From positions 1 to 34,056 of the forward strand of contig JAFGQR010000068.1 in NCBI GenBank assembly GCA_016935555.1: a stretch of DNA of 34,056 nt. The letters run 5' to 3'. A model generated the notes under the pieces. The model was not told the origin of the DNA. It made no database searches and saw nothing but the letters and a program-made list of their open reading frames with translations. Source of the stretch: Verrucomicrobiota bacterium (GTDB taxonomy: Bacteria > Verrucomicrobiota > Verrucomicrobiia > Limisphaerales > JAFGQR01). Of this stretch, positions 31,615 to 34,056 are shown one piece after another (positions within the stretch are counted from its first letter, which is position 1; every line of letters starts with the position of its first letter). Both the position numbers and the translations under genes were made by a program.

Positions 31615-33936
31615 ATGAACGCGACGATTTGGTCCAGCCTGTTCCTTGCCTCGACCCTGACCGCGGCGGTCGCCGCGCCGGGCGATTACCCGGTGCGGCC
31701 GGTTCCGTTCACCGACGTCCGGATTGAAGACGGGTTCTGGGCGCGGCGACTCGAGACGAACCGGGTGCGGACTGTTTGGTATGCATTTCAGAAGTGCGAG
31801 GAAACGGGCCGGATCGACAACTTCGCGAAGGCAGGCGGCCTGATGCCGGGGGCGTTCAAGGGGATTCCATTCGACGACTCGGACGTTTACAAGGTGATCG
31901 AAGGGGCGGCGTATTCCCTGGCGCTGCATCCCGATGCGAAACTCGACCGGTATCTCGACGCACTCATCGCCAAGATCGCCGCCGCGCAGGAACCGGACGG
32001 CTACCTGTACACGGCGCGCCGGCTGTTTTCTCCGGAACAGATGCCCGGCATGTCGGGCAAGACGCGCTGGTCGAGCCTCATCGGCAGCCACGAACTCTAC
32101 AATGTCGGCCATCTGTACGAAGCCGCCGTGGCGCATTTCCAGGCGACGGGGAAGAAGACGCTGCTCGACGTGGCGATCAGGAACGCGAACCTGCTGTGCG
32201 AAACGTTCGGCCCCGGCAGGGTGCAATACCCGCCCGGGCACGAGGAGATCGAGATTGGGCTGGCGAAGCTGTACCGGGTGACCGGACAGGAGAAGTACCT
32301 CGCGTTGGCGAAGTATTACCTGGACATCCGGGGGCGCCCGGAGACGCACCGTCTTTACGGCCCGAACCTTCAGGATCACGAGCCTGTCGTCGAGCAGGAC
32401 GCGGCGGTGGGTCACGCCGTGCGCGCCGGGTATCTTTACAGCGGGATGGCGGACGTGGCGGCGCTCACGGGGGACGCCACGTACATCCGAGCCATCGATC
32501 GGATCTGGGAGGATGTGGTGTTCAAGAAGCTTTATCTCACGGGGGGCATCGGGGCGCGCCGCGGCGGCGAGGCGTTTGGGGGGGATTACGAGTTGCCGAG
32601 CGCCACGGCCTACAACGAAACCTGCGCGGCTGTTGCCAACGCGCTCTGGAATCACCGCATGTTCCTGCTGCACGGGGAGGCCTGTTATCTCGACGTGCTG
32701 GAGCGCACGATCTACAACGGCTTCCTCTCGGGCGTCGCCCTCACCGGGGACCGCTTTTTTTATCCCAACCCGCTGGCCAGCGCCAAAGGCTATGAGCGCA
32801 GCGAGTGGTTCGGGTGTTCCTGCTGCCCGGTGAATGTCGTACGCTTTGTTCCGTCCATTGGCGGCTATGTGTACGCCACCCGCGGCGACGAGCTTTTCGT
32901 GAACCTGTTCATCGGGGGCAGGGCGAAGGTCAGGGCTGCCGGCACCGACGTCGAGTTGACCCAGCAGACCGGCTACCCATGGGACGGCGCGGTGCGGCTC
33001 ATCCTCCATCCCGCCAAACCCGCCACGTTCACGTTGAACCTCCGCATCCCAGGCTGGGTCCGCAACGAAGTTGTCCCCGGCGGGCTTTACCGGTATGACG
33101 ACGGTTTGAAGCCGGAGGTCAAACTTGCCGTTAACGGGACTGCCGTTCCTCTCGTGCTGGCGAAGGGCTTCGCGCCCATTCGGCGGGCATGGCGGGCCGG
33201 GGACACCGTGGCGCTCGATCTGTCCATGCCTGTCCGCCGCATCGTCGCCCACCCGGCGGTCCGGGACTGCCGGGACCAGTTCGCGGTCGAGCGCGGGCCG
33301 ATCGTGTTTTGCGCCGAAGGCGCGGACAACGCCGGCCCCCTGATCAGGCGCGTTGTCTCTCCCGACGTTCGTTTCGAGGCGCGGCCGCAGCCGGGTGTGT
33401 TGAACGGGGTGGTGACCGTGACGATGATCCCCGGGGATGGCGCGCCGCTGACCCTCATCCCGTATCATGCCTGGTGCCACCGCGGCCCCAACGAGATGAC
33501 CGTCTGGTTCCGCGGCAAGCCCGAACCATGGTCCGCGTCGCATTGTTGGGGTGCCGACACGGTGGAGGCGTGTTTCGACGGCAAGCTGCCGAGGCATTCG
33601 GGCGACCATGAGATTCCGCGGTTCACGTTTTGGCCCCGGAAGGGTACCACCGAATGGGTCGAGCGCGATTTCACGAAGTCGACCACGGTGTCCGGCTGCG
33701 GGGTGTATTGGTTTGACGACACCGGCCGTGGGGGGTGCCGCGTGCCTGCCTCGTGGCGGGTTTTGTATCGTGAGGGCGAGGCGTGGAAACCGGTCGAGAC
33801 CTCGACCGTCTGCAGCACGCAGCTCAACGCGTTCAACCACGTCGCCTTTAACCCGGTCACCACCACCGCTCTTCGTCTCGAAGTGAAGCTGCAACCCGAT
33901 TTCTCGGCTGGTGTGCTCGAGTGGCGGCTGGAATAG
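31615..33936 (+). CDS. GH127 beta-L-arabinofuranosidase (DUF1680 family), secreted
   Basis: The 773-residue enzyme has a signal peptide (cleavage after about residue 20, AVA-AP). The GH127 (alpha/alpha)6 barrel covers about 30-580. Catalysis in this family uses a zinc-bound cysteine nucleophile. The zinc cluster residues are visible: Glu335 and Cys337 in YNETCA, and Cys403-Cys404 in GCSCCP; they correspond to Glu338, Cys340, Cys417 and Cys418 of Bifidobacterium HypBA1. The C-terminal 120 residues (ERDFTKS, VYWFDDTGRGGCRVP, ALRLEVKLQPDFSAGVLEW) form the F5/8-like beta-sandwich usual in long members. The enzyme should release L-arabinose, or a related sugar in other family subgroups, from plant glycoproteins or pectic side chains in the periplasm. 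It stands alone, followed by a terminator at 34036. The long minus-strand frame across it is a shadow. Confidence 0.95.
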   Translation: MNATIWSSLFLASTLTAAVAAPGDYPVRPVPFTDVRIEDGFWARRLETNRVRTVWYAFQKCEETGRIDNFAKAGGLMPGAFKGIPFDDSDVYKVIEGAAYSLALHPDAKLDRYLDALIAKIAAAQEPDGYLYTARRLFSPEQMPGMSGKTRWSSLIGSHELYNVGHLYEAAVAHFQATGKKTLLDVAIRNANLLCETFGPGRVQYPPGHEEIEIGLAKLYRVTGQEKYLALAKYYLDIRGRPETHRLYGPNLQDHEPVVEQDAAVGHAVRAGYLYSGMADVAALTGDATYIRAIDRIWEDVVFKKLYLTGGIGARRGGEAFGGDYELPSATAYNETCAAVANALWNHRMFLLHGEACYLDVLERTIYNGFLSGVALTGDRFFYPNPLASAKGYERSEWFGCSCCPVNVVRFVPSIGGYVYATRGDELFVNLFIGGRAKVRAAGTDVELTQQTGYPWDGAVRLILHPAKPATFTLNLRIPGWVRNEVVPGGLYRYDDGLKPEVKLAVNGTAVPLVLAKGFAPIRRAWRAGDTVALDLSMPVRRIVAHPAVRDCRDQFAVERGPIVFCAEGADNAGPLIRRVVSPDVRFEARPQPGVLNGVVTVTMIPGDGAPLTLIPYHAWCHRGPNEMTVWFRGKPEPWSASHCWGADTVEACFDGKLPRHSGDHEIPRFTFWPRKGTTEWVERDFTKSTTVSGCGVYWFDDTGRGGCRVPASWRVLYREGEAWKPVETSTVCSTQLNAFNHVAFNPVTTTALRLEVKLQPDFSAGVLEWRLE

Positions 33937-34035
33937 CCAGCGAGCCGCAGGCTCAGACTGTTCGAGGGGGCGCAGGAGCCACAAACCGTGGGTGTTCATC
34001 GAGAGGGCCGTGGGTCTGCGCGCGGCTCGCTCTAC

Positions 34036-34054
34036 AAAACCGCTGCGCGGTTTT
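34036..34054 (+). terminator. Rho-independent terminator after GH127 gene
   Basis: AAAACCGC (34036-34043) pairs perfectly with GCGGTTTT (34047-34054) around TGC, so the stem ends in a run of T. It lies 100 bp past the GH127 stop and is the only typical intrinsic terminator in the window. A smaller hairpin (GAGCC-GCA-GGCTC, 33942-33954) lies directly after the stop. The flanking A run allows use from either strand. Confidence 0.75.
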
Positions 34055-34056
34055 GA

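Noticed and set aside
31411..33999. 862-codon minus-strand frame across the GH127 gene
   Set aside because: The plus strand encodes a complete GH127 enzyme with all zinc ligands; the antisense product has shadow composition and no recognisable motif.

Overview
The window looks like a contig end from a high-GC, Gram-negative bacterium of the PVC group, most likely Verrucomicrobiota (Limisphaerales/Pedosphaerales type). This rests on gene content, not on a marker gene. Typical items are Tat-exported Gfo/Idh oxidoreductases, secreted VCBS/TolB-type propellers ending in an RFYRA-like tail, a pseudopilin-anchored propeller, Hanks kinases paired with sigma factors, a PagL-type outer-membrane deacylase (so LPS is present) and a GH127 arabinofuranosidase. 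The first 56 bases are almost pure G and are probably a sequencing or assembly artefact on a truncated mfd gene.

Layout. 59-2392 (+): 3' two-thirds of mfd. 8396-2451 (-): a tightly packed run of four genes, HExxH protein > exported CinA-like protein > Tat-exported Gfo/Idh oxidoreductase > exported HEAT-repeat protein. 8606-9628 (+): pseudopilin-like protein with a propeller. 10280-9654 (-): decayed gene. 10544-18210: signalling cassette 1. 18374-19954 (+): secreted protein with a duplicated domain and a CARDB-like centre. 20061-19957 (-): the first 34 codons of a truncated GNAT acetyltransferase. 20166-27228: signalling cassette 2. The rest is housekeeping and carbohydrate-related: DHH phosphoesterase (-), SDR oxidoreductase (-), UroD/MtaA-like methyltransferase (+), PagL-like lipid A deacylase (-), GH127 (+) and a terminator at the very end.

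The most interesting content is the pair of paralogous cassettes. Each has, on the minus strand, a sigma-70/ECF-like factor with an FPTTH N-terminus, a helical domain of about 145 residues that I do not recognise, and a one-pass transmembrane Ser/Thr kinase whose outer half is an FG-GAP/VCBS propeller. Diverging from the sigma gene is a secreted protein of over 1000 residues with VCBS, TolB-like and Ig-like domains. In cassette 1 the sigma factor and the unknown domain are one continuous ORF; in cassette 2 they are separate genes. No classical anti-sigma gene is visible. The inferred system is an outside-in switch in which an extracytoplasmic propeller controls a kinase that controls a sigma factor, with the divergent exoprotein as likely target.

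Promoters could not be assigned reliably. No rRNA, intact tRNA, CRISPR array, transposase or integrase gene was seen. Family calls come from motif recognition by eye.
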